Positions 8,356 to 15,981 of a stretch of 31,214 nucleotides of DNA are shown piece after piece. A program made the position numbers and the translations under genes. Location of the stretch: positions 1 through 31,214 of the forward strand of contig JBCDCE010000046.1 of the NCBI GenBank assembly GCA_039182515.1. The letters are read 5' to 3'. Under the pieces are notes generated by a model, which was not told the origin of the DNA, did no database searches, and saw only the letters and a program-made list of their open reading frames with translations. The stretch's first letter is position 1, and the number at the start of each line of letters is the position of its first letter. The stretch is from JBCDCE01 sp039182515. Its GTDB lineage: Bacteria > Pseudomonadota > Alphaproteobacteria > Rhodobacterales > Rhodobacteraceae.

Positions 8356-9381
8356 TTAGAGACCAATCATTGCTTTGATTTGCTCAATCACCGCGCTGAG
8401 CAGCGTTGGGTTGCTTTTGGCTTGCTCAAGCGCTGCTTGAAGCGTGGTTTTTTGTGCAAGGTCCAGATTTTCTGCGCCTTTGACCCAGTCGCTCACGGCG
8501 TCGAAGTCAAAGGTCTCAGCGTTCAAAAGATCGGCAATCCCGCCTTCGCTGGCAGCTTCTGTTGCTGTCTCAGTGGCCGTCTCTTCAGCCGCCTCTGTGG
8601 CCGCTTCCGTCGCAGCTTCAGTTGCAGTCTCTTCTACCGCATCATTTGCGGCTTCAGTCGCGGCTTCCGCTGCAGTCTCTTCCACGGCATCGGTTGCAGC
8701 CTCTGTCGCAGCTTCAACGGCATCGGTGGCGGCCTCTGTAGCAGCTTCGGTGGTCGCAGTGTCCACAACATCCGTCACGGCATCGGTTGCAGCCTCAGTG
8801 GCTGTCTCTGCTGCACTGCTGGCCGTTTCTGTTGCGGTTTCAGCAACATTGCTGGCAGTGTCAGCCGCTGAGCTCACCGCGTTTGAGGCTGTATCCGTGA
8901 CCGATGAAACGGCCTCGGAAACGCTTTCTGTGGCAGACCCCAGAGCGGAGCTTGCAGCGTCGTTCACAGCATCGGCGACAGCGCCTGTTGCGTCAGAGGC
9001 AAGTGCCGCGGCAGCTTCATTGCCGCCGGTGAGGTTTTCTACAGCATCGCTAACGGCGTTTTGCACGTCTTGCGTGGCCTCTTCGACCTTTTGAGCGGCA
9101 CTGTCGGTAATTTCCGTGACCGTTTCGGTCACTTGATCTGACACAGCATCGACCTGCTCTTGCGCTGCTGCTTGGACGTCAGAAATTGCATCGCTAGCAG
9201 TCGAAGTTGCCGCTTCGGTCGCGGTCTCGACAGGCTCAGCGACAGTTTCGGTAACCGTTTCCGTCACCTCTTGAGTGGTAGGCGCGTCGCCAGCAGGAGG
9301 TTGGATGAAATTTGTGTAGGCGTAGTAGCCGCCACCAAGGACAACTGCGATTGCAATAGCAGAAACAAGGGACTTGCTCAT
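8356..9381 (-). CDS. Membrane-anchored Ala/Thr/Glu-rich repeat protein of unknown function
   Basis: I do not recognise a family. The 341 residues begin with a single hydrophobic segment (about 5-27, VSAIAIAVVLGGGYYAYTNF) with a Lys before it, so an inner-membrane anchor with the rest outside is likely. Residues about 40-279 are extremely low in complexity: Ala, Thr, Glu, Val, Asp and Ser only, in imperfect repeats such as EETAAEAATEAANDAV and EETATEAATEAATEAA, giving a long acidic, probably helical rod. The last roughly 60 residues (from GGIADLLNAETFDFD) are of normal composition and look like a small helical domain. The ribosome site AAAGG lies 8 bases upstream. The stalk resembles LEA or amphipathic-helix proteins in composition only. 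A hairpin terminator follows. Confidence 0.8.
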   Translation of the reverse strand: MSKSLVSAIAIAVVLGGGYYAYTNFIQPPAGDAPTTQEVTETVTETVAEPVETATEAATSTASDAISDVQAAAQEQVDAVSDQVTETVTEITDSAAQKVEEATQDVQNAVSDAVENLTGGNEAAAALASDATGAVADAVNDAASSALGSATESVSEAVSSVTDTASNAVSSAADTASNVAETATETASSAAETATEAATDAVTDVVDTATTEAATEAATDAVEAATEAATDAVEETAAEAATEAANDAVEETATEAATEAATEAAEETATETATEAASEGGIADLLNAETFDFDAVSDWVKGAENLDLAQKTTLQAALEQAKSNPTLLSAVIEQIKAMIGL

Positions 9382-9542
9382 TGGTATAACCTTTCATATT
9401 TACATCAGCCCAGAGGCCAAATGTCCGACCTTTGCGTTTTTGCCTATCGTGTCGGTGCTGGCTTTGATATCGTCCTTGTGCGGACCCCTTGGGAGGGGTA
9501 ATTTCCGCTCAATTTCCCCGAAACGGTAAGAGGATAACCGCC

Positions 9543-10088
9543 ATCGCTAGAAGACCCCACAATGCGCCACCCCAGCGCGAAACTGGCCCTCGCGTGAATG
9601 AACGCATTAAGGCCATCGAAATTCGATTGATTGGCGCAGAAGGCGAAAATGCCGGCGTCGTATCTCCCGCAAAAGCCATGGCTATGGCCGATGAAGCTGG
9701 GCTTGATTTGGTGGAAATCTCGCCAAATGCCAGCCCGCCCGTGTGTAAAATCATGGATTTCGGCAAGTACAAATACGAACAACAAAAGCGCGAATCTGAA
9801 GCTAGGAAGAAACAAAAGACCATCGAGGTCAAAGAAGTTAAATTCCGCCCTAACACAGACACGCATGATTATGACGTGAAGATGCGCAATGTTTTCAAAT
9901 TCTTGGAAAATGGCGACAAGGTGAAGGTAACCTTGCGGTTTAGAGGCCGCGAAATGGCGCACCAAAATCTCGGGCGCGAGCTTCTTGAGCGTGTGGCCGA
10001 AGATACCAAAGACTTTGGTAAAGTTGAGAATATGCCCAAGATGGAAGGTCGTCAGATGGTTATGATGATCGGCCCGCTTCCGAAGTAA
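9543..10088 (+). CDS. infC: Translation initiation factor IF-3 (ATC start codon)
   Basis: Binds the 30S subunit and checks start-codon and initiator-tRNA fidelity. It is 181 residues. The N-domain has RVNERIKAIEIRLIGAEGENAGVV and DLVEISPNASPPVCKIMDFGKYKYE; the C-domain follows from KEVKFRPNTDTHDYDVK to MVMMIGPLPK. The start is ATC 9543: AAGAGGA (9528-9534) lies 8 bases upstream and the product then begins (M)IARRPHNAPPQRETGPRVNE as in relatives. An upstream ATG at 9489 would add 18 residues foreign to the family. Rare AUU/AUC starts in infC are established to let IF-3 repress its own translation. The usual rpmI-rplT neighbours are absent here, and a terminator follows directly. Confidence 0.97.
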   Translation: MARRPHNAPPQRETGPRVNERIKAIEIRLIGAEGENAGVVSPAKAMAMADEAGLDLVEISPNASPPVCKIMDFGKYKYEQQKRESEARKKQKTIEVKEVKFRPNTDTHDYDVKMRNVFKFLENGDKVKVTLRFRGREMAHQNLGRELLERVAEDTKDFGKVENMPKMEGRQMVMMIGPLPK

Positions 10089-10111
10089 CGATCCTGGCGT
10101 GACCTGATTGA

Positions 10112-10137
10112 AAAGCTCCGGCCTTAGCCGGAGCTTT
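10112..10137 (+). terminator. Intrinsic terminator after infC
   Basis: AAAGCTCCGGC (10112-10122) pairs perfectly with GCCGGAGCTTT (10127-10137) around a CTTA loop, followed by GCTGTTTTTA. Good stem and a T-rich tail. Confidence 0.88.
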
Positions 10138-10154
10138 GCTGTTTTTATAGTGGC

Positions 10155-11141
10155 TTATCCTTCCCGAGGGCGTGGGCGCGAGGGAATTTCTTTTAACAAA
10201 CCGCCAACGCCCATGCCTGCGATATCAGCCTGAGTCACCTCCACGCCGCACAGGACACGCTCCAAGATCCAATCTGCTCCGTTGAGCGCAGGAGAGCGCG
10301 CGCAACCCGGCAAGCCAATAACGTGCTTGGCGCCCAAGCGCCCATAAAACAGAAGATTGCCCGGATCGACCGGCATACCAAAGGCCACAACCTCGCCACC
10401 TGCGCGGACGAGCGCTGCGGGGGCTGTGTCTTGAATGTCAGAGGTGGCGGAGGCTGTGAGAATGAAGATCACATCGGCCACTTGGGCTTGGATCGCATCT
10501 GACAGTGCGCGCACCTCATGCTGAACAAGCACTGGCGCCTCTAGCGAAACGGCTAAACGGGCCAAACGGTCCTGCGTGGTTTTCTGAGCTGGGGCCTCAC
10601 CAGGAGCTAGAACGGTCTGGATAAAGCCGGCCGTGTCATAGACCGGCGGGCGCAAGGACAAGACTGCCCGCGCGGCTTTTGCCGCTACTTCAATGTCCGG
10701 GCCTGGAACAGCGTAAGAGATGATCTTAACGGTTGCCGCCATTCCTCGGAGGCCCAACCTTTGCCAAGGGGGTGGCGTGGCGATTGTGATCATTGGGCTA
10801 ATTGCGTTGGCTGCATGTATCTTGCCCGCATCAATTTCTAAAAGGCCTGGCTGATCGGCATAGATATTGACTCGGCCGGTAGAGGCCGGAGCCACACGCA
10901 GATGTGCAGCTTCTGGATCAGGAACCAGGGCTTTGGCTAAGCGTTCTGCCGCTTGATTTTCATCCACATCGCCTGGGTCCAGCATTGCCACTATGACCTT
11001 GTCGATCCCCGCTGCGGCTAGAACCGCAACGTCTTCTTCAGTCAGCACAGTGCCTTTGCGCAACCGCGCACCACCCGCGATGAGAGAATGCGCGAGCACC
11101 CCACCCTGCGCGGCGTTTAAAGACATTGGACCAAACCGCAT
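10155..11141 (-). CDS. Molybdopterin-binding protein (MoeA/MoCF-like)
   Basis: 328 residues. The N-terminal half resembles the MoeA entry domain (AQGGVLAHSLIAGGARLRKGTVLTEEDV read in parts; AAGIDKVIVAML). The C-terminal half carries a molybdopterin-binding fold (ADVIFILTASATSDIQDTAPAALVRAGGEVVAFGMPVDPGN in segments, then IGLPGCARSPALNGADWILERVL). The GLPGCARSPxLNG stretch is characteristic of the family that sits with XdhC/CoxI and MobA-like cytidylyltransferases and helps prepare the cofactor for molybdenum hydroxylases. It starts 2 bases after the XdhC-family stop, so the two are one operon. The hydroxylase it serves is not in the window. Confidence 0.85.
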   Translation of the reverse strand: MRFGPMSLNAAQGGVLAHSLIAGGARLRKGTVLTEEDVAVLAAAGIDKVIVAMLDPGDVDENQAAERLAKALVPDPEAAHLRVAPASTGRVNIYADQPGLLEIDAGKIHAANAISPMITIATPPPWQRLGLRGMAATVKIISYAVPGPDIEVAAKAARAVLSLRPPVYDTAGFIQTVLAPGEAPAQKTTQDRLARLAVSLEAPVLVQHEVRALSDAIQAQVADVIFILTASATSDIQDTAPAALVRAGGEVVAFGMPVDPGNLLFYGRLGAKHVIGLPGCARSPALNGADWILERVLCGVEVTQADIAGMGVGGLLKEIPSRPRPREG

Positions 11142-11143
11142 GC

Positions 11144-12265
11144 CTATTTGCCTCGAAGTCGCGCGGTCATTTCTGCCAAAATTGACACAGCGATTTCAGC
11201 AGGCGATGCCGCACCTATGTCGAGCCCCACGGGCGCGTGAAGGCGCCCGAGATTTTCTTCGCTGAGCCCCGCGTCTGACAAGCGCTGCACGCGTTTGGCA
11301 TGGGTCCGCGTGGATCCTAGAGCGCCCACGTAAAATGCCTCGGACTTGAGCGCGATCTGCAGAGCTGGATCGTCTAACTTCGGATCATGGGTCAGCGTGA
11401 CAACACTTGTGCGCAGATCGATCCCAATCTCTTCTAAGGCCGCATCGGGCCAAGCATCGCTGATCTGCTCGCCTTCAAAGCGGTGTTCCGCGCCAAAAGC
11501 TGGGCGCGGATCCACGAGCACCGGATCGTATCCAGCCAAGCGCGCCATAGGCAAAAGCGCCTGTGCGATATGCACCGCCCCCACCACAATCAAGCGCAAA
11601 GGGGGATTTTGCACCGCAACAAAGAGATCTTCTTCAAAGCCGCTTTTGTCTGAAGAGAAAAAAGCGTCGTAGGCGCCGCCCAAAGCAACCGCTTCGCGCT
11701 TTCCGGTTTTGAGATCACTCACCACCGCAATGGGTCGGCGCTCTTTACGTGCGGCGATCCGCTCTTCGAGGATCGGCATTGGGTAGACCGCCCCAAGAGG
11801 CTCCACGAGAATGCGAATGGTGCCCCCACAGGCCAAGCCAACGGCAAAGGCGTCGTCGTCGCTTACCCCATAGGTGAGCATTTTGGCCTCGCCCGCCTCG
11901 ATGGCCTCCAAGGCTTCCGCCACAACGGCGCCTTCCACGCAGCCGCCGGATACTGAGCCTTCGATCTCAGCCTCAGAAGAAATCACCAATTGGCTGCCCA
12001 CACGCCGTGGCGCGCTGCCCCAGGTTTCCACGACGGTGGCGATGGCCACGCCTTTGCCCGCTTTGGCCCAGGCCCACGCCACACCGCAGATGTTTTCAAC
12101 GTCTTTGACCACAGCTTCAGACGGGGCTTTAGCATCTGGCTGCGTTTGGGAAGGCATGGTCATCACAAAAACCGCATCTTTGGGCCCTTTTGGCTGGGCG
12201 TTCGATCTCGCAGGATCCGATGTTCTCAGCTGTCGCAGTGCGCGCCCTTGCTGGAAGAGGATCAT
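11144..12265 (-). CDS. XdhC/CoxI-family molybdenum hydroxylase maturation protein
   Basis: Maturation factor thought to bind and sulfurate molybdenum cofactor for xanthine-dehydrogenase or CO-dehydrogenase-type enzymes. The first XdhC/CoxI domain shows ATVVETWGSAPRRVGSQLV, SVSGGCVEGAVVAEA and ACGGTIRILVEP. The second is a Rossmann domain with LIVVGAVHIAQALLPMARLAGYDPVLVDPRP in parts, LTHDPKLDDPAL and YVGALGSTRTHAKR. The longest frame gives 373 residues, but the first 34 are not family-like. ATG 12163 (MTMPSQTQP) may be the true start; neither has a convincing ribosome site. It is upstream of and coupled to the molybdopterin-binding protein gene. Confidence 0.88.
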   Translation of the reverse strand: MILFQQGRALRQLRTSDPARSNAQPKGPKDAVFVMTMPSQTQPDAKAPSEAVVKDVENICGVAWAWAKAGKGVAIATVVETWGSAPRRVGSQLVISSEAEIEGSVSGGCVEGAVVAEALEAIEAGEAKMLTYGVSDDDAFAVGLACGGTIRILVEPLGAVYPMPILEERIAARKERRPIAVVSDLKTGKREAVALGGAYDAFFSSDKSGFEEDLFVAVQNPPLRLIVVGAVHIAQALLPMARLAGYDPVLVDPRPAFGAEHRFEGEQISDAWPDAALEEIGIDLRTSVVTLTHDPKLDDPALQIALKSEAFYVGALGSTRTHAKRVQRLSDAGLSEENLGRLHAPVGLDIGAASPAEIAVSILAEMTARLRGK

Positions 12266-12463
12266 GGAAGACTAAGGGAGACGACAAAAGAGGGCGAACA
12301 GCCGGCGTCGTCAAGTCAAAGCCACACAACCTTCGCATGCATTTCGCAATGGCGGCACATCAAAACCGAAAAATTCCCTTTGGGCTTTCAAAGTTTCGCC
12401 CCAGTTGACTATCACTTCTGAAGCTCGCTACAGGTTAACGAGTGTGTGAGGACTAACTGAGTT

Positions 12464-13492
12464 ATGCAAGACGCGGCTGTATCAATTGCGCCTAAGTTGA
12501 GCGACCTTTCCTTATCGGATTGGCACGCTGCGATGGCCCGTTTGGGCCGTCAGCATGGCTATTATACGGAGCTTGGCTCAGACCACGGGGCGTTGTTCGT
12601 CGATGAGGGTGAGACCCTGATCGTCACGTTCGAAAACACCCAAGACATTCGCAACGACGGCAAGCAAAACGAGCCGCTGGGCTTTGATCTTGTTCGGGCC
12701 ACAGGATGGTCTTTGCTGTCGCTTATGGCCTCAGACGACACCTGGTTTCGCGCCCAAGAAGTGTACGATTTCTTTGACTCTCTGACCGACGATGGGTTTT
12801 TTGATAACTTCGATCGGGTTCTGTTTTATGGACGCGGGATGTGTGGCTATGCAGCTGCGAGTTTTTCTGCCGCACACCCGGGCTCAGCTGTGCTCCTTGT
12901 CCAGCCACAAGCCACACTTGATCCGCGCATTACAGGATGGGATACGCGTTTCCGCGCATATCGCCGCCTAAATTTCACGGATCGCTACGGCTATGCGCCC
13001 GATATGATTGATGCGGCGCAAGACGCCTATGTGATTTTTGACCCAAAGCGGCCCATGGACGCCGCCCATGCGGCTCTTTTCGCCAAATCTCATGTCTCGT
13101 TGATCCCCGCGCCCCACAGCAGCGGTGATCTGCAAAAAGACCTGCTTGAGATGAAAGTGCTCTACCGGTTGTTGGCGCGGATTGGTGTTGGACCATTGGG
13201 TGCATCTGGCCTCGCCAAAATGATGCGAGCGCGGCGCAAGTATGGACCTTATCTGCGCCGTTTGTTGATCTTTACAGACGCCAGTGAAAAGCAACATCGC
13301 ACCGCAAAGCTCTCGCGCGCGATCTTGCAACACATGCGCATGCCCATTGCGCGCAAGCGGCTGACAAAGGCCATGGAAGACGGGATTAAGCTGCCTGAGC
13401 CTCTCACTGGCAATGGCGCGGAAAAGGCGCAAGCGGCACCAAAAGTCCAAACACCGCAGGTGGACGCAGATCCGTTGCGGTTGCGCTCTTAG
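12464..13492 (+). CDS. Conserved Roseobacter-type protein with degenerate alpha/beta-hydrolase-like elbow
   Basis: 342 residues, no signal peptide, no confident function. Related Roseobacter proteins are sometimes labelled phosphoadenosine phosphosulfate reductase, but none of the CysH motifs (PP-loop, Cys pairs, ECGIHL) is present. The central VLFYGRGMCGYAAASFSAAHPG followed by VLLVQPQATLDPR (read in segments) resembles the strand-elbow-helix of alpha/beta-hydrolase-like proteins with a YGSSMGGYAA pattern. Here the serine position is Gly and a following Gly is Cys. A basic helical C-terminal region (about 250-310) and a disordered Pro/Gln tail follow. The 198-bp region upstream, shared with the XdhC-family gene, shows no clear operator. 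Confidence 0.75.
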   Translation: MQDAAVSIAPKLSDLSLSDWHAAMARLGRQHGYYTELGSDHGALFVDEGETLIVTFENTQDIRNDGKQNEPLGFDLVRATGWSLLSLMASDDTWFRAQEVYDFFDSLTDDGFFDNFDRVLFYGRGMCGYAAASFSAAHPGSAVLLVQPQATLDPRITGWDTRFRAYRRLNFTDRYGYAPDMIDAAQDAYVIFDPKRPMDAAHAALFAKSHVSLIPAPHSSGDLQKDLLEMKVLYRLLARIGVGPLGASGLAKMMRARRKYGPYLRRLLIFTDASEKQHRTAKLSRAILQHMRMPIARKRLTKAMEDGIKLPEPLTGNGAEKAQAAPKVQTPQVDADPLRLRS

Positions 13493-13503
13493 TTGTCGCG
13501 GCG

Positions 13504-14106
13504 CTAAAGCCCGCCTTCTGCTTTTAGAAACTCAATAATCTCGGGCACGCCGTTTCCGAGCTTCACATCTGCCAACACGAAAGGTCGATACCCGCGCGCG
13601 GCGCTTGCATCGCGGTGCAGCTGCTCCGCGTCAACGCCCACATGCGGCGCCAAGGAGACCTTGTTGATCACCAAAATATCCGAGCGCAACACGGCCGGGC
13701 CCTTTTTGCGTGGGATGTCTTGGCCAGCGCAGGTATCGATGACGTAGATCGTGAGATCTGCAAGCTCTGGGCTAAAGGTCGCCGCCAGATTATCTCCGCC
13801 CGACTCGACAAAGACGACGTCCAAGCCAGGCAGTTTCTCTTCAAGATCAGCAAGGGCTGCGAGATTGATGGACGCATCTTCGCGAATGGCAGTATGCGGG
13901 CAGCCGCCTGTTTCCACACCGCGGATCCGTTCCATCGGCAAGGCCTGCGCCCGCATCAAAAACTCCGCGTCTTCGCGTGTGTAGATATCATTGGTGATCA
14001 CAGCGACCGAATAGGCCGGATAGAGTGCACGGCAGAGCGCTTCTGTCAGGGTTGTTTTACCAGCTCCGACAGGGCCGCCAATGCCCACCCGCAATGGACC
14101 GTTCAT
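13504..14106 (-). CDS. ureG: Urease accessory GTPase UreG
   Basis: SIMIBI-class GTPase that delivers nickel to apo-urease with UreE, UreF and UreD. 200 residues from ATG 14106. P-loop GGPVGAGKTT at residues 10-19, TNDIYTREDAEFL, the metal-binding CPH in GVETGGCPHTAIRED, VESGGDNLAATFSPEL and the guanine-specificity NKVSLAP. ATG 14106 is chosen because GGGAG lies 8 bases upstream and the family begins MNGPLRVGIGGPVG; the longer frame to 14133 adds 9 residues. Last gene of the minus-strand urease cluster. Confidence 0.97.
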   Translation of the reverse strand: MNGPLRVGIGGPVGAGKTTLTEALCRALYPAYSVAVITNDIYTREDAEFLMRAQALPMERIRGVETGGCPHTAIREDASINLAALADLEEKLPGLDVVFVESGGDNLAATFSPELADLTIYVIDTCAGQDIPRKKGPAVLRSDILVINKVSLAPHVGVDAEQLHRDASAARGYRPFVLADVKLGNGVPEIIEFLKAEGGL

Positions 14107-14152
14107 GTCTGAAACTCCCAAATAAAGCCGCACATAATCCCGGCCTTTGCCC

Positions 14153-14779
14153 TCATGACCGAAATAACCTCACCTCTTGAGCTTCGTGATCCATGCTCAT
14201 GCAATCAAAAGCAAAACTTGAGGAGCCTGCGTCCTCTATGGAGGAATTAACCGCGCGCTCAGAGGTGCGCGTGATGACCGGCTCTAACTCTTTGAGCACA
14301 GCTTGGCCTTGCGACTGCCCCAAAGGGATTAAGCGCACAGCAATTGTCACAAGGTTTGCGACATAGGCTTGCAAATAGGCTGCAATCACTGTGGATTTGC
14401 TCAACTCCAAGTCGCGCGCGGCTTCGCCCAAAAGCGGCAAATAAGGCCCTGCGGCCAATTCAATGCCATCGGATGTTGCAAGCGTCTTTTGGAACGCGCG
14501 CCCTTGGTCGAGTACTTCTTGCGCGCGTTCCGAACTCGCGGCGAGCGCCAGAGCTTCAGCGCGCATGTCTTGGCCATCTAATGCTTCGCTCAACGTCACA
14601 GCATCGACCCAAACCGAGCCTTGTGTGACGAGATATGTGAGCGCTTTGCTCAGATCCTCTTGGGAGTTGAGAACGCCCTCGGCGTGCGCCTGCGCAAGAC
14701 CAGAACTATAGGCAAAACTGCCCAAGGGAAACGCAGGCGACAACCAGCGCATCAATGTCAAAAGATCACTCGTGCTCAT
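14153..14779 (-). CDS. ureF: Urease accessory protein UreF
   Basis: All-helical activator protein that bridges UreD and UreG in the pre-activation complex. About 208 residues. Family features: LLTLMRWLSPAFPLGSFAYSSGLAQA near the start in segments, DAVTLSEAL, and a C-terminal helix region with VRLIPLGQSQGQAVLKEL. The start ATG 14779 lies inside the last codons of ureE (14-base overlap) and gives MSTSDLLTLMRWL, the family-like N-terminus. The frame continues upstream through the His-rich end of ureE without family similarity. No strong ribosome site, which fits coupling to ureE translation. Confidence 0.93.
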   Translation of the reverse strand: MSTSDLLTLMRWLSPAFPLGSFAYSSGLAQAHAEGVLNSQEDLSKALTYLVTQGSVWVDAVTLSEALDGQDMRAEALALAASSERAQEVLDQGRAFQKTLATSDGIELAAGPYLPLLGEAARDLELSKSTVIAAYLQAYVANLVTIAVRLIPLGQSQGQAVLKELEPVITRTSERAVNSSIEDAGSSSFAFDCMSMDHEAQEVRLFRS

Positions 14780-15287
14780 GAGGCGCGCCGTGATCATGTG
14801 GATGGCTTCGAGAATGGTCGTGGCCGTGATCGTGGCCCATTGTGCGCCCCGTCCCATAAGCCCCTGTTTCGGGCTCGAAGACCGCGCTGATCGGCTCAAC
14901 ACGGGCCCCCAAAGTTTCTAACATATGCGCCAAAACGGGGTTTTGTTGGATAAGCAAGCGATCGGCGGCAATTTGGCAAGGCGTGTGTCGGTTGCCGATG
15001 TGCCAAGCCAAGCGCACTAAGTCTTCGCCTTGGATCGACAACAGCGGCTCGGCTGCAGCTTCAACCTCAACAACGAGGCCGGTATCACACAGGAGCGCTT
15101 GACCTGCGAGGAGACCAACGGCGTGCGGCAAATCAACCAAAACGGATTGACCAGAGCGCAAGCTTAGGCGCTTTCGACGCAAGAACCTCGCTTCAAAATC
15201 CAAGGACACATAGTCGCTTGGGGAGCGGCCATGCCCAAAGGGCAAAACCTCGATCGCGCGAGGGAGATTGCCTGTGAGACTATCCAA
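14766..15287 (-). CDS. ureE: Urease accessory nickel metallochaperone UreE (TTG start)
   Basis: Binds nickel and feeds UreG. 173 residues: N-terminal peptide-binding domain (SLDFEARFLRRKRLSLRSGQ in parts), a ferredoxin-like metal domain with AWHIGNRHTPCQI and MLETLGARVEPI, and a C-terminal tail rich in His (GHDHGHDHSRSHPHDHG) typical of nickel-storing UreE. The initiation codon reads TTG at 15285-15287, supported by GGGGAG 7 bases upstream. It follows the DUF1127 gene by 24 bases and is not adjacent to ureC as usual, so its transcription probably comes from the DUF1127 promoter. Confidence 0.94.
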   Translation of the reverse strand: MDSLTGNLPRAIEVLPFGHGRSPSDYVSLDFEARFLRRKRLSLRSGQSVLVDLPHAVGLLAGQALLCDTGLVVEVEAAAEPLLSIQGEDLVRLAWHIGNRHTPCQIAADRLLIQQNPVLAHMLETLGARVEPISAVFEPETGAYGTGRTMGHDHGHDHSRSHPHDHGAPHEHE

Positions 15288-15311
15288 GGCAAGTCTCCCC
15301 GAAAGACGTGT

Positions 15312-15542
15312 TTAGTAGTGATAGAGATCGCGGAAGACGTGACGCGCAATATCTGTGCGTTGCAAACCGAGCTGCGCAAGTTCCGCGTCGGATTTTGCGT
15401 TCAAGTGCTCCATCTCCGCGACGCGTTTGTCGAAGCTGATTGAGATTTTGCGCGCAGCGATTACGCTGTCCCAAAAGTTGTTCAAGCTGCGGTTCAAGCG
15501 CGATGCGACGGCGGGTGTTTCGATGTCTGACCAGAATGCCAT
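15312..15542 (-). CDS. DUF1127 small protein (copy 1)
   Basis: 76 residues with the DUF1127 C-terminal signature: MEHLNAKSDAELAQLGLQRTDIARHVFRDLYHY, read in segments, preceded by a helical N-terminal region. A strong AAGGAGG sits 6 bases before the ATG. In other alphaproteobacteria some DUF1127 proteins are small, Arg-rich and implicated in RNA turnover or phosphate and stress responses; this one has no assigned role. It shares the MAF start and the C-terminal motif with the copy at 15738. A hairpin (TTCAGGGT/ACCCTGAA, 15559-15584) lies in its leader. It reads directly into ureE, 24 bases downstream. Confidence 0.9.
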   Translation of the reverse strand: MAFWSDIETPAVASRLNRSLNNFWDSVIAARKISISFDKRVAEMEHLNAKSDAELAQLGLQRTDIARHVFRDLYHY

Positions 15543-15558
15543 TTGAAGCCTCCTTCGT

Positions 15559-15584
15559 TTCAGGGTTTCTTTGGTTACCCTGAA
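15559..15584 (-). promoter_or_regulatory. Leader hairpin upstream of DUF1127 copy 1
   Basis: On the minus strand TTCAGGGT and ACCCTGAA form an 8-bp stem with a 10-base loop, ending 5 bases before the GGAGG ribosome site (15549-15553). It could modulate translation or mRNA stability; no known riboswitch shape is recognised. Confidence 0.4.
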
Positions 15585-15618
15585 GGTAGGTCAGATCAAG
15601 CGTTGTGAGTAGGCGCGA

Positions 15619-15649
15619 TTGCTGCAATGCGGCATTGCATTTCATGCAA
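15619..15649. promoter_or_regulatory. 31-bp palindromic element, copy 1, upstream of DUF1127 copy 1
   Basis: A run beginning TTGCTGCAATGCGGCATTGC and ending with the inverted repeat TTGCAT-TTC-ATGCAA. It is 25/31 identical to the element at 15982-16012 and its near edge lies 77 bases from the start codon base, exactly as for that copy. TGCAATGC-C-GCATTGCA is a second overlapping palindrome. Likely a regulator binding site; a PhaR-like TGC/GCA-rich operator is one guess, unproven. Confidence 0.6.
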
Positions 15650-15672
15650 GGACTACGTGGACAATCCGTTTC

Positions 15673-15716
15673 CAAAAAAGCAAAAAGCCGCGCCCGCTCT
15701 GAGCGAGCGGCGCGGC
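15673..15716 (-). terminator. Intrinsic terminator after DUF1127 copy 2
   Basis: Read on the minus strand, GCCGCGCC pairs with GGCGCGGC around a 14-base partly pairable loop, followed by TTTTTGCTTTTTT (15674-15686). This is a convincing rho-independent terminator. It ends the transcript carrying DUF1127 copy 2, before the promoter region of copy 1 and ureEFG. Confidence 0.85.
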
Positions 15717-15737
15717 GGACGCTTGAATGCTTGTCGA

Positions 15738-15905
15738 TCAGTAGGCGCTGTCGCGCACCACCCGACCGATGTCTCCACGATAGAGGCCGATATCGGCTAA
15801 TTCTCTGTCGGACAATGCAGAAAGCTCTGCAAACATTTTGCGTTTGCGGCTGAATTTTTGATACGCCTGTGTCAAACGCGCGGTTGGTTTCTGGATAAAT
15901 GCCAT
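15738..15905 (-). CDS. DUF1127 small protein (copy 2), 55 residues
   Basis: Short gene found by reading the minus strand. The product begins MAFIQKPTARLTQAYQKF and ends with the DUF1127 signature ALSDRELADIGLYRGDIGRV followed by VRDSAY. It is basic, without membrane segments. An AGGA-containing ribosome site (AGGAACAGGCCC) precedes ATG 15905. It is a divergent paralogue of the copy at 15312 (shared MAF start, shared L-S-D-x-E-L-A-x-x-G-L-x-R-x-D-I core). It stands 111 bases after the ureC stop, with its own palindromic upstream element and its own terminator. Exact role unknown. Confidence 0.88.
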   Translation of the reverse strand: MAFIQKPTARLTQAYQKFSRKRKMFAELSALSDRELADIGLYRGDIGRVVRDSAY

Positions 15906-15981
15906 GGGCCTGTTCCTGGTCAGTACGGGTTACGTTGCTGAGCCTGAAATAGGAGGAAAGGATTTTTAAATGTAGAGGCAT

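Noticed and set aside
8444..9094. Long plus-strand frame rich in Ala/Val/Ser opposite the repeat protein
   Set aside because: It is the antisense reading of Ala/Thr/Glu codon repeats, with no ribosome site and no normal composition; the minus-strand gene has a membrane anchor, ribosome site and ordinary C-terminal domain.
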